Source: Byssochlamys sp. IMV 00236 (Eukaryota; Ascomycota; Eurotiomycetes; Eurotiales; Thermoascaceae). Taken from it: 64,000 nucleotides of DNA. The position numbers and the translations under genes were made by a program. The stretch lies in NCBI GenBank assembly GCA_001931875.2, contig MSJH02000604.1, forward strand, positions 1 to 64,000. The letters run 5' to 3'. Of this stretch, positions 24,502 through 35,809 are shown in pieces. Each line of letters starts with the position of its first letter. The first letter of the stretch is position 1. The notes beneath the pieces are model-generated. The model saw nothing but the letters and a program-made list of their open reading frames with translations, ran no database searches and was not told the DNA's origin.

Positions 24502-26401
24502 ATCCACTCATGATAAGGCATATAGCAAGCTAAGGGGTGGCTGTCTTGATTTACTTTGAGTGACGTTTCTTATGATGCAACTCTCTCCCCTTATGTTACT
24601 TCGCCACTCAAACCCTCCAGACTCGAGCTTGTACATCAGTACGGGTGACGCAGTCTTTATGTTACGAGGCGAGGCAGCAGGTTTGGACGTACTTCTTCTT
24701 CTTCTTTTCTTTTTTTCACATTACTATTATTCTCTTATTTAGGCCAGCAGTTCTGTCACGGTGAACGGGTCAATATCACTGATTCCCTGGAGATGCCACA
24801 GTCATCATCTCATGACACTTGGCTAATATGTGATGTGCTGGAGATGTACTATAACTTATCACCTCTTGCACTAGACAACATACAATGAAGTTTTAAAAGA
24901 CCCAACTTGTTCACGTTACCTCGTAGTGATTGCAAGCTCAACACAGCTCACTGCAGTCTATTTTTGGGGCGTACACGTTGTATCTAAGAAGGATGATCGA
25001 TGGCTGTTGTGTGTTGTCGACACGGTCAGATAGACTGGGTCACCTGTTCGGGAGCGGGCAAGTCAACTCGCTTCGCCTCGAGACCTCCGTTCTTCCAACT
25101 CACCCTCCCGAACTTAGACGAACAACCTTGTCCGCACAGCAGACCTTTTGGAATTGATCAGCCTGTTTAATATCTAACGAAGCTGTTCATCTCGTTTCTT
25201 CCTCGAACCTCGCAATGACCGCCTTGATGATGCAGGTATGAATGCCCAACACGGTGCCAGAGGAAAGCAACGAATCACCGATCCCCTGCTCCGGACAGGC
25301 TAGGAAGAATCATCTATATCCAATGTCTGTCTTGCCTTTCATCGCTGGCATTGCGTCTGCTGCATGTCAGTCAGAGAAGGCCAGGATGTTGAACTGTCAG
25401 TCTCGCGATATCAAAGACTTCTTTGCTTCGGGCCACCGTTCTCTGCCCGGGGGAGGCGTTCATGCAAGTCGATCCGGTTTGCCTCCGCTAGCAATCGCCG
25501 CAGGAATGGAGATGCTTTTTCGGTTCTCTTCTGTAGCATGCAGAAGCGTCTTTCCCGGGCCTTGCTCTTATTTAATCACTGCTGAGCTGGCAATTTTTTT
25601 TCTGGGCCCGCTTTGAATTTGCGCGGCCCAACTGGCTTACTTTGACTGCCAGAGTTTCTCAATTCGTCGCTGGCTGTGATGGGTCCCCCTCCGCTTTGGG
25701 CAACGAGGCCCCCATCTCGAAAACCTCCACCTTTCGGAGAAGAGTTGAGGCCAATGCATATTATTACCCAGCCAAAACCACGTTCCTGTTGCTGTTTGGG
25801 GGGAAGTTCGAGCCCGTCCACCCTTTCCGCCGCCTGGGAGGTCGTCCCGCCGGATGACCCCTCGTCTCGGAAATGCCTATGGCTACAGCAAAGACTAGGA
25901 TCGGTCCTTGGGAGTTGACGTTCTTGACACCAGAGATTTTAATAGGCGTGCGGCGGGCCGTCCCAGCTTGCAGCCTCAAATGATCCGCATTGCTCCCTCC
26001 GTGCATCCTGCGTTCACTGGGTGGAGGATAAGGAGGGGCATTTCGCTGACGCGATGCAATTGCCCACAACAACATGCATGAGCCCGTCCTTGGGTTTTCT
26101 GGTTAGTTGCAGTCTATGTTGCGCGAAATGCTGTGGCTTTCACAGATACGCTCTGCACGCCGATGACAACCCCCCCGGTTTATATGACTCCCCGCCTCCC
26201 ATATCTGTCACGATATCGAGAGGGGCAATGGACTCCTGCAAAAACAATACTTAAATCTTAATATTCCAGCCCGTTGCAGTCTTAACGCTTCTTTGCAGCT
26301 TCCGCATCATTCTACCAAGGGAGGCATTTCTTTGACAACCTACTAGCTCCTACGATTCCCTCACGTGTGGTGGCATTCTTTGTGTTTCTTTCAGCATCAA
26401 G
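24502..26401. other. Intergenic, GC-rich segment upstream of the dsRBM-like gene
   Basis: No supported gene. The interval 25570-26060 is GC-rich and open in several frames on both strands, without recognisable protein. It could be a promoter or long leader of the gene at 26402 or an RNA gene, but the sequence alone does not decide. Confidence 0.45.
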
Positions 26402-26937
26402 ATGTCTAGTCCTCAAGGAAATGGCGGCAGTCGTCCTACTTGGCAAGAACGGCTCGAAGGTCTGTGCAGTTTCTTGTGGACCGTGCACTTCTGCTAATTA
26501 GTGAAAAAAGATCACTGTAGAAGAGCTAAAATGCAACCTCCGGTTTTCAACATCGTCTCGGACCGACGAGGTACAGTATACTCTCTATTCTCTACCTCCA
26601 TCCAGCTGGACAAATCACATCCTGCATTCAACTGTCTCTACAGTTCCTGATGCTCAAAAATGGGGTTTTCAAGACATAGTGCAAAAATGAGGCTGAAATC
26701 TATGCTAACAATGCTTTTCATCTTCTAGGAGGTCGTACTGCTTGGTCCAGCACAGTTACTGTCCAGGGGCAAAACATCGCTGCTCGCTACTGGTATGATG
26801 GCCAGTATATAAACAATGCAAAAGAAGATGCCGCAGAGGTAGCTCTCATGCAACTGAACGCCCAGACTCGTTCTCCAACAGTCTTCCCTGGACAGTTAGC
26901 CCCTCAAGCGAACGGGTACGGCCGTATGGGGTATTGA
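26402..26937 (+). CDS. Small protein with a dsRNA-binding-motif-like fold
   Basis: Three exons, 26402-26459, 26502-26570 and 26729-26937 (introns 42 and 158 bp), give 111 residues. No single frame shows the gene. The protein starts MSSPQGNGGSRPTWQERLE. Its core reads PPVFNIVSDRRGGRTAWSST, then VTVQGQNIAARYWYDGQYIN and NAKEDAAEVALMQL. The order 'PxF.I.S..G....W...V.V.G......y....k.AKEdAAe.AL..L' is the beta-beta-beta-helix pattern of double-stranded RNA-binding motifs, with the final helix clear. The tail, PGQLAPQANGYGRMGY, is Gly/Pro-rich. I believe similar short proteins occur across Eurotiales. The role is unknown; RNA binding is inferred and not shown, as the usual basic KKxAK face is weak here. 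Confidence 0.78.
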
Positions 26938-28007
26938 AGCCAAAATAATATTCTTCTGGGGCCACAACCGCTCCGCAGTCTTTTTGTGCACTCCCCGAAG
27001 GCACAATGGATAGCACTGTTCTTCTGTCAGCGACAAATCTTTTACAAGAGCCCGGCAATACGCAGACGCCGTATACCCTCCGGCCGCGTTGACGGCTCTG
27101 ACTACACGAGTCATCATTTCATGAATGTCGCTGCTCTTTCAGGTCTTACATACTTTTCGGTTCTTCAATTTCGATTCCTGTGGGCGGCACTTTCGCTCTG
27201 GCCGCCTTTGTACCAATTCCCATGAATGTTTTGTGAGGTTGTCGCCCGTTCGTCTTTTCTTATCTCGCAAGCCATTCTTCGCATGGAATGGCAAAATAAG
27301 TGATGGTAATGTTATACGACTATGCGCATGAGGCTATGTACCGCCGATCTCTTATTTCTCATGTATTCATTTGCATATTATCTGTTGCATTTTCTTTCTT
27401 TGGGATATCCTAACAAGCACAAGCCGCGTTGGATGGGTTCGCACGAAATAGAGCACACGATATGAAACCAGCGCAATCACAAGCTCGGTTCATAATTCGA
27501 AGCCAGGATTGGAGTTATACACGGAACGGGGGGATTTGCTCTGTTAAGTCTTGTCAAAGTCAGCTTGGGATACTACAACATGGGCATTCAATCTGGATTG
27601 GCCTTAAGGTCAACATTGCTTATTGAGATATCGTGTGGCGCTTTGTATGGTTTCTTGTCGTTGCCTCTGTTGAAAAGAGCCCCATACGGGATATTAGTTT
27701 CCAACTTAGTACTCGACCGTGTTGTTCCTTGCACACACTCCCCTGTGGCGTATATGCATCTTAATGTCCCGGTTGCATTTGGACTATTAGATGCAGAAAC
27801 CTTTTCATTTCTAATAGTCGGAAATGACACCAACGATTTAGCCAAACTATGCGCCCCCTCGGTGGAACACTAATAAGTTTCCAGAAAAAGACACGGCGCC
27901 CATTGGTCACGGTTCTAATTATGACTTCTTGCATGCATACCCGTTATGCAATATCTCATGCATTCCATCGCCCAGATCAACCTTAATCTTAAACCTGCAT
28001 TCAGATC
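26938..28007. other. Convergent intergenic, no gene seen
   Basis: 3' regions of the dsRBM-like gene and the MFS gene. A plus-strand frame at 27565-27873 has no recognisable features. Confidence 0.5.
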
Positions 28008-30059
28008 TCAGTATGCGAACCTCTTGCCATTCATCTGCCCGCTCCTCTTTGCATTTAAGAGTCCGTAATACAATCTCAGAAGGACACACCCAACTGCAAC
28101 GAACAGAAGAAGCGCCGCGTTTGTCCAGTGACCCGTTGGATAACCTCTCTTTGCCTCATTGGCCTTGTATATCCACACGCCTACGATCTGGCCTGGCGCG
28201 CCGAACGAAACGTTCATTGCAATCGCGAGGCCGGCTCCCGCTGTTGAGTGGATGTTTGATGATAGCCAGCCAAGTAGGGGCGGGATGCATGCGAAAGAGC
28301 CGCTGGTGGCGACGATGAGGCAACCGTAGCGATGCTAGACGTTGAGAGGAATACATGTAAGCTGGAGTAGACTGGGAGTTCTTTGGTCTTTTTTTTTGTA
28401 CATCATGCGGTGGTAAGGATGGGAAGCATGTTGTTTGAAGACTTACGAGATATGCGTCTGCGGGGAGGACAGCAGATGCTAGGAAGCCCATTGCTCCAAT
28501 GAGGGCGAATGCGGCAGAGTGGAGGCCACGGCTGTTAAGATTGAATGTGTTAGTTCTTATGCCGTTTTAGTTCTTTATTAAAGTAGGGTCTTTCTTGTGA
28601 TGTGGAATGTCATATATGACTTCAACGTACGAATTGAAATGATCCGCTGACCACGAAGCGGCAACTGTTACGACGTATGCGACGGCCCATGGTGGGACGG
28701 TCATCAGCTGCGCTTGCAGACTAGAGTATCCCAGACCTGCTGTGAGAGAAGGCGTAAAGAGGGATAAACTCGAGAACGGAGCGGATATTCCGAAATAGAC
28801 CTGTTGAGTTTGTGAGATCGTGTTAGTACAGTACAGTACATATCAAATACGAGCTGTTTTCCACTCTGATCGATGCTTCAGAGTCAGATAGCATAACTTA
28901 CAGCATAATGAGCGTATAACCTCCAATCAGCCAGAACAGCCTTAGCATCCTCCCATGACATCGCTTTTGCATTGCCCTTCGAACCTTCATCTTTGAGTCT
29001 TGTCATAGCGAGCTCTCGCTCCTCCGCCGTGAGCCATCTTGCCGTTTCTGGGTAATCCGGTAAAAAGAACCAGATGAGAAAAGCAGACGCGCAAGATGGC
29101 GCACCCTCGATAATGAAAAGCCAACGCCACGCAGACAGTCCCTTTGCGCCGTTGATGTGGCCCACGCCGTATGCAATAGCACCGCTGAAAGCCCCGGCTA
29201 GTGTTGCAGATGCGAGAATCAGAGCAACTCGTATGGATCGTTCCGATGTCCGATACCAGAAGGTCAGATAGTAGACTAGACCAGGGAAGAGTCCGGCTTC
29301 AACTACGCCCAGGAGGAAACGGATCCCTGTCACTTGTGCGTAGGTGTGCGCGCCACCGAGTCCCATTGATATCGCACCCCATGCTAGCATGAGGAAAGCA
29401 ATCCATCTCTGATTTGAGTCAGTTTTTTTTTTTTTTTTCCCCGTTCCTGTGTTAGAGGGACATCAGGAGCCATACGCTAGGTCTGAGCTTTTTAAGAAAG
29501 TAATTCGATGGAACTTCGAAGAGGGCGTAAGCGATAAGAAATACCATTAAAGCGATCCTAAAGAGTGTCGTCAGCAGTTTCTCCCTATTTTGAGAGAAAT
29601 CAAAGCCTAGAACTCACGTGTATTCATACGAAGTCATATGCGTCTCGGATAAAAGGTCATTATGCGTTTCAGAGTTCAGAACCTTTGCATTTCCTGTGGG
29701 GCAGAACATCAGTAAAAACCACTTTATCTGAACCTCCAAAACATTGTTGGAAATACCGATATTTGATCGATCCAGATAGCAGAGTAAGTAGATGCCGGCA
29801 CATAGCGGCACGATGCGAAGATCTTGCTTCAGAATGAGAGCCCTCTCGCTGGCGTTGATTGTTCTTAGGTCTGACGTCGCATCTTTTTGATTGCAAGAGT
29901 TCTCCTTCGCGCAATATTAGTATTCATGATCGACCATCTGTCGGACATAATGATCTCAGATGGTTGAGTAGGTAAGGATGCGGATAATCGTACATAGATA
30001 CCCCCTTCGAGATCCTTAACCGCCTTTGCGGGTTCTTTCACAATATCTACCTCTGGCAT
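28008..30059 (-). CDS. MFS transporter, anion:cation symporter (allantoate permease-like) family, eight exons
   Basis: Plasma-membrane carrier, 476 residues. Exons on the minus strand: 30059-30002, 29882-29757, 29693-29618, 29557-29476, 29408-28902, 28800-28631, 28531-28447 and 28334-28008. Every junction has GT..AG and keeps frame. Signature: GIYLLCYLDRSNIGNAKV in TM1 (typical of the Dal5/Tna1 group), FLIAYALFEVPSNYFLKKLR, WGAISMGLGG, RFLLGVVEAGLFPGLVYYLT, FWYRTSERSIRVAL, WRWLFIIEGAPSC and FFLPDYPETARWLTAEERE. About 12 membrane spans, with a large cytosolic loop after TM6. Members carry organic anions such as allantoate, nicotinate, biotin precursors or pantothenate; the substrate cannot be read from sequence. 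No pathway genes lie beside it. Confidence 0.92.
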
Positions 30060-32104
30060 TTCCGTGGAACGACGCAAAAAAGTGACTTGAGGACCCTGGG
30101 TTGGGGAAAGATTCTGGGGAAGGTCCCTTTTTGAACCCGCCGAGAGTGTGGGGTAAAGTATGTGTTAGCTGGACTTAAGTACGGGGTACAGTATTATACG
30201 GAGTACTATCAGTGCATTGGCCATAGACTCCATCTAAGTATCTACGGGGGAACTAGTGAAGGAAGGCTCTGTAGCGTGGGACATAACATAGTGCAACAAC
30301 CTAATATTCTTTCTGTGTACTGATTAACTATGATGCGAAGAGAACAGCACTTTCTACCTACATGTAGCACATTCTGATAAGAAACAAGATGTTAATGTTG
30401 CACAGGATCGATCCAGATACGCGACGAGGAAGTACGGGCTGTCCATCGCTCTCATCTTGACCGCTTTTTGGTCCCTTTGGGGCTAGATCACTCTAGGAAA
30501 ACTGCATCCTGTGGATTATCAGGGAGTTTCCGATCGCCGAGGCTGAGTTCACTGTGCCAAGATCCAGATCACGTCTATGCAGCGAGGAGCAGCTCTTTTG
30601 TGAAGGACGCTTTTCCATACTGATTTTTATTAGCATGATATAGATCGCGTGCATTGATTGACAAGGAACATTCGATAAGAGAGTATCGATTCGACTGCTT
30701 TTGACTTTCCACTTGTTAGCCGCGGGATACATGCGGGGTGCGGGACAATAAGGTTGCACTATACAGCTACTATATACTCCGTACTTCCATGGTATGACTC
30801 GATGTCTGTTCCATTTGCAGATGACATGTTATTGCCCCTCTCCTTTGAAAACGATGATCTATAGACGATAAGTCCCCGGATCATTTCAACGCGACAATGC
30901 TTGATGTCGCCACTCTTGAGTATATTTAGTGTACTCCAGCTATGAGGTAGGAATACTGACCTTACGAGGAAGAAAAGCCATTGCTTGACAGTGAAACTGC
31001 ACAACACTATTCGCAGGCTGAGAGGATATCAAACTGTTAGCTTAGGGGTCGTGATGGAGAGAGACATGATAAGCTCTACTACCCGATGTTGCCGCCATCT
31101 TGTCTCTTTATAGGATTGAACTTATATCACAAAATGACTCTCTCCACAAAGATAAATCAATAAGGGCCGTTGTCCATTTTCATATGAGAACAAATTTATT
31201 GTATACTCGATACAACCCCTTCACATTCTACGCTATGGAACCACCTTTGGTCTCGAAGTACCATGGCCGCAGCGAAAGACATCCTGCGGAGAATCTAGAT
31301 TTGACAAATATCAGAGCGGCTGTTGGTCATATCAGCAGTAAAGTATTGAAGATGAAAACTAAATTCTTGTATTCGGAAGCAATGCAGGGAGTGAGATAAT
31401 ATTTGGGCTGCAGGATGAATCGGGACTGTCCATTCCAGAGTACCTGATAAGAAAGCATCAGACCTCGAGAAATAATGTAACTGATTGTTTAGTGGTAATG
31501 TATTTTTTCAGTATGGTTAAGCTAATGATGAAAGTATCTCTGCAATATCCATTATTTTCTATCTCTGAAATACCGCGGCCCTTTCTGCACCACATGTTAG
31601 TTATCAGATCCACATTACTAACATAATCAAGTACCGAGTTACGATCAATCAGCTTAAAGGAATAGAATCGCGCTATGAAATACGCGCTAGTGGCCATATA
31701 TCAACGCCTCTGAAAGAAGAAGTCCCTTCCAAGCGCTTGTTAAATGCAAGGACATGCAGGTTCCCAATTCAACCGCACATTATTATAAGAGGGTACATAG
31801 TGAAGGAACGGAAGGGTGGCAGCAAGCCGGGGCTGACGGTAGTAAAGGCGGCAGCGGAAGGATCATACTTGTGGACTTCGATCTGGGAGTATATATACTA
31901 TACTACCTTATTATGATTATCCCAGAGCTCTCCAGCACGAAAAAACGCCCCAGGCCAGGCGGAGATAAGGCTGTAATGTCCGATGGTCAGGCCACTTGGC
32001 TCCAGCCAGCAAAGCATTGCATTAACCCCCTTTTTCATCAACTTCCAAGGTTGCCACCCTGGAAATCTATCCATTTCTCATTTTCATTGAAGAAACAATT
32101 CAAG
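30060..32104. other. Divergent intergenic region between the MFS and PEBP genes
   Basis: About 2 kb. Short frames at 30493-30759, 30759-31007 and 31100-31399 are AT-rich and unlike known proteins. GTACGGGGTACAG and GTACAGTACAGTACAT-type elements occur (30179-30191 and inside the MFS intron near 28825-28840). Confidence 0.5.
31890..31897 (+). promoter_or_regulatory. Possible TATA box of the PEBP gene
   Basis: TATATATA about 208 bp upstream of the PEBP ATG. The only strong TATA-like run in that promoter; spacing is plausible for a fungal gene but untested. Confidence 0.35.
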
Positions 32105-32724
32105 ATGGCTCCATGCAAGAGCGCAGAGGCCGCACTGTCAGCAATCAAGGATGACGAGTCCAAGGTCTTAGGATTGACGGTCAACGGCAACAAGGTTGAA
32201 CCGGGACAGCATATCCCAAAAGCAGGTACGTGACTCCCAAATGCAAGCAGTGGCCAATTTTTTCCCCTGCTATCCTTGTCATCAGCACATGATGTTTACT
32301 AGTTCTAACAGAAGCAACTTCTCCCCCCGAGCTATCTTTCAGCACGACCTCCGGCACATATCTCGTGATCAACGTCGATCTCGATGCTCCTTTTAAGTCT
32401 TTCAACTTCTTGGGCCCCGTTCTCCACTGGGTGCAATCGGGCTTGACACCTGAGGTGACAGAAGGCGGCACCTCTGTGCTGAAGCCTCACGATACTCCTG
32501 TCATCGCCAACTATGCCAGGCCTGGACCCCCGCCCGGAAGCGGGCCGCACCGTTACGTGTTTCTGCTCTATGAGCAGCCCGAGGGCTTTGACGTGACCAA
32601 GTACGCGCCGGCTGGAGGCAAGCCCGTCGGCATTAGACGCAGGATGCGGTATGATCTGGATGCGTTTGAGAAGAAGGCAAACCTGGGACCCGTTATTGCT
32701 GCCAACTACTTTACCAGCAACTGA
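32105..32724 (+). CDS. Phosphatidylethanolamine-binding protein (PEBP) family, two exons
   Basis: Exons 32105-32225 and 32312-32724 give 177 residues. Family signatures seen: VINVDLDAPFKSF (the DPDAP-type anion-pocket loop, here DLDAP), LGPVLHWV (GxxxHW), and GPPPGSGPHRYVFLLYEQP (GPP...GxHRYVF). Fungal members resemble yeast Tfs1, an inhibitor of carboxypeptidase Y and of the Ras GAP Ira2. Other members in moulds are abundant cytosolic or surface proteins of unclear role. The first exon lacks a signal peptide, so the protein is probably cytosolic. The first DPDAP position is conservative, but the second Pro is replaced by Leu, so ligand binding could differ. Confidence 0.93.
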
Positions 32725-33231
32725 TTGACGCGAGCATGATGCTTCATTTGTTTACTTTTGAGAATTCGAGCACAGACACACGCTTGTAAATGCTGAAAGG
32801 AAGATACCCAGGTCGTAATAGCTAATCGATCTACGCTACTTGTCTTCAACTTATAAGTCACGATTCCATCTCATGATCAGATAATAGGTTCTTTAATCAT
32901 CGTCCACATTATCATTGCTGTAATAATATTCCGTTAACGACCTGAGTGGTTAGTTGCACTAGCAGTATATTATGTAATATGGGGCAGAGTTGCAAACACA
33001 GCAAACGGTGACATCGGAGATCGCAAATCATCTCCGTTATCGACTCCGCGGGGAAGGAGATATTCAATTGCGGAGGGGAAATAATAAACTTGCGATACAC
33101 GGCATTGGAGATCCTTGGGTGTCTTTTATCATATCATCATCTGTCCATATATATAATTCAGAGCTTTAGCTCGCAATAATCATACTTCAACGCTTCCAAT
33201 TTCCAACCTCAGCGCCCAGGGGAGCGTGGAA
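32725..33231. other. Intergenic between the PEBP and TGT genes
   Basis: No gene seen. Contains the 3' region of the PEBP gene and the promoter of the TGT gene, with TATATATA at about 33150-33156. Confidence 0.5.
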
Positions 33232-34995
33232 ATGTCAACAACTGCCACGCGCAAGGCAATGCCGTCGGCATTGACCTTTGATTTAATAGCTAAGTGCTCT
33301 GTATGTCGTCAAGAACATTTAAGCCTGTCGAATATTCACGTAATATCTGACATAATGTCAATCTATCCAGACAACCAAAGCTCGCGCCAGCACCCTCCAT
33401 CTTCCACATGGTGCTGTGCCACTTCCGATCTTTATGCCCGTTGCTACGCAAGCCTCTTTGAAAGGACTTACGCCAGAACAGCTGGCACAAACAGGTTGCA
33501 TGCTCTGCTTGAATAATACGTATCATTTGGGACTGAAGCCGGGTCAAGCAGTGTTGGATCAAGTAGGCGGTGCACACAAGTTGCAAGGATGGGATCGAAA
33601 TATCCTAACCGACAGTGGTGGGTGGGTTTATTTCCGTTCCATGCTTTGATTAGGTGTATGATGTCAAGGGGGAGGTTTTCGTGGTTACTAATATAATTCC
33701 CGGAAACGGGGTTCCTTCAGTAGAAGGTTTGATACTTACTACTTTCCTCTACAGGTTCCAGATGGTCTCTCTCCTGAAACTAGCAAAAGTTACGGAGGAA
33801 GGTGTTCGGTTTCTCAGTCCACACGATGGAACGCCGATGTAGGTGGATCCCCGGATATACATACCTTCAGTCATTACTGTCGTAATGCGACTTGCTTACG
33901 CTGTTGAAATTCGCACAGGCTCCTAACACCAGAACACTCGATTTCGTTACAGAATTCAATCGGTTCAGATATCATCATGCAGCTGGATGACGTTATTGTC
34001 ACCACCTCTCCCGACAAGGCTCGGATGAAAGAGGCCATGGAGCGCTCTGTGCGATGGCTAGATCGTTGTATTGACGCCCACAAATATCCTGAACGTCAGA
34101 ATCTGTTCTGCATTATTCAGGGAGGTCTAGACCTAGAAATGCGGAGGCAATGCTGCGCAGAAATGGTGGTTCGAGACACCCCAGGTATCGCAATTGGTGG
34201 GCTCTCAGGTGGTGAAGCGAAGGAGGACTTTTGCAAAGTGTGCGTTGATTTCAGCAGTTCCAATGCATAGAAATCAGAAATTCAATCCACTGACACATTA
34301 CCCCAGGGTGGATACTTGTACTGGCCTTCTTCCCGAAAAGAAGCCTAGATATGTCATGGGTGTTGTACGTGTCATTCCTTGACGTTTTTTTCTCGATATC
34401 GCTAACAAGACCACAGGGATACCCTGAAGATCTCGTTGTATCTGTGGCTCTGGGTGCAGACATGTTTGATTGTGTCTGGCCAACAAGGACAGCAGTAAGT
34501 TGCTTTAACTTAGCAGTGAGACTTCTTCCAAACAATCCCAGCTGACGCAAGATCCTAGCGTTTCGGAAATGCTGTAACCAGCTATGGAACATATAATCTC
34601 CGCAACCATTCTTATGCGGCCGATTTCTCTCCTATAGAAGAAGGCTGCGAATGCATCTGCTGCCGGTCCACTGAAAAGGGCGGCCTCGGAATAACCAAGG
34701 CATATATCCACCATCTTGCAGCGAAAGAGACAGTTGGTGCTCATTTGTAAGTTCCCCGTGCTCTTTTCTATATGTCAGATTACACTTGTTGTTGACTAAT
34801 ACCCCCAGACTTACAATGCACAATGTACACTACTTGCTTTCTCTCATGGGCTCCGTCAGACAAGCCATCATAGAAGACCGCTACCCCGATTTCCTTCGCG
34901 AGTTCTTCGAGAAGCTCTACAAGAACAAATCGGATATTCCGAAGTGGGCCGTCGAGGCATTGCGCGGCGTAGGAGTTGATCTGCTGTCAGAATAG
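33232..34995 (+). CDS. tgt: Queuine tRNA-ribosyltransferase catalytic subunit (TGT/QTRT1), eight exons
   Basis: Exchanges guanine-34 for queuine in tRNAs with GUN anticodons (Asp, Asn, His, Tyr). Exons: 33232-33300, 33371-33621, 33755-33838, 33919-34239, 34307-34364, 34417-34494, 34559-34746 and 34809-34995; 411 residues. Signatures: [32 protein letters not shown] (base-binding Asp), [46 protein letters not shown] and [14 protein letters not shown] (nucleophile loop). The zinc site is CECICC followed by a His in AYIHHL. Yeasts such as S. cerevisiae lack this enzyme but many moulds keep it; queuine itself must come from outside. The partner subunit (QTRT2) is not in this window. Start: an upstream in-frame GTG was rejected in favour of the ATG. 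Confidence 0.95.
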
Positions 34996-35010
34996 AAAAA
35001 CTAGTATTTT

Positions 35011-35120
35011 TACTTTTTACTTTTTTCTTTTTTCTTTTTTCTTTTTTCTTTTTTCTTTTTTCTTTTTTCTTTTTTCTTTTTTCTTTTTTCTTTTTTCTTT
35101 TTCTTTTTCTTTTTTTTTCT
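35011..35120. repeat. (CTTTTTT)n minisatellite
   Basis: About 110 bp of near-perfect 7-bp units, pyrimidine-only on the plus strand, degenerating at both ends. It starts 16 bp after the TGT stop codon, so it probably lies in the 3' UTR of that transcript. It makes artefactual Lys-rich frames on the minus strand. Confidence 0.97.
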
Positions 35121-35809
35121 GGTGGGCACTCGAAATATTTGACACGAGACAATGAGAACATGACGCGCAAAGGATAATTAATAAATAAAAGTTATTTGAA
35201 TTAAGAGAACTTTTACATATTGCTCTAATGGCTTTGGTACAGCTGAGCACAGCTGAGCTGATTCTGTTGAATGTATGCATTTCCTGCAACCACGTTGGTG
35301 GTGCAATTGGTCTCTTCGGTATTGACCTGCTTGCTTGCACTGGAAGTTGACGTAGAGATGTCCGTACTGGTACTGCTTAGCCTAATCTGGAGGTACTTTC
35401 ATTTGCTAGGTAAAAGAAAGAGAACGTTTCCGATGCGGATGTATAGTATGTTCTTCTGTTGTGTTAAACAAATAAAATTGATGGATCGATACGTTCATTA
35501 TAAATTATATAAACAATGCAAATCAGATCGTGATATATCACCTCGACAATTGTTTTATGGAAAAAGTCACGGGAATCAACCATTTCTATGTAATGCGCTA
35601 TGCTATGAGATAAATTCGATTTCAAAAAGCAACCTGAAGCGAACTTCCGCCAATGCATTAAATTCCAAAAATTGCAGCCAGAAGGCTGCGGGGTATATAT
35701 ATAATTGGCGTATGCTTGGTATCCAGAACAACATGCATAAAAGGAACAAACAAAACAGATTATCACCACCGAAAAAGAGTATTTGAGATGGGATGGCCCA
35801 GATCATCAT
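35121..35809. other. Convergent intergenic, AT-rich
   Basis: Between TGT and the AN1 gene. A 171-codon plus-strand frame (35271-35786) starts with ATG but is AT-rich, lacks a recognisable domain and runs into the 3' end of the AN1 gene. Confidence 0.5.

Noticed and set aside
25242..25616. 124-codon ATG frame with hydrophobic parts
   Set aside because: No conserved pattern and overlapping open frames on both strands in a GC-rich stretch; not supported as a gene.
30493..31399. Several 80-100-codon frames between the MFS and PEBP genes
   Set aside because: Start at non-ATG codons or are AT-rich without conserved features; treated as noise.
34868..35340. Lys-rich frames on the minus strand across the minisatellite
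   Set aside because: They are translations of the (CTTTTTT)n repeat in different frames.
35271..35786. 171-codon ATG frame on the plus strand
   Set aside because: AT-rich, no recognisable domain, low-information composition, and sits in a convergent intergenic region.
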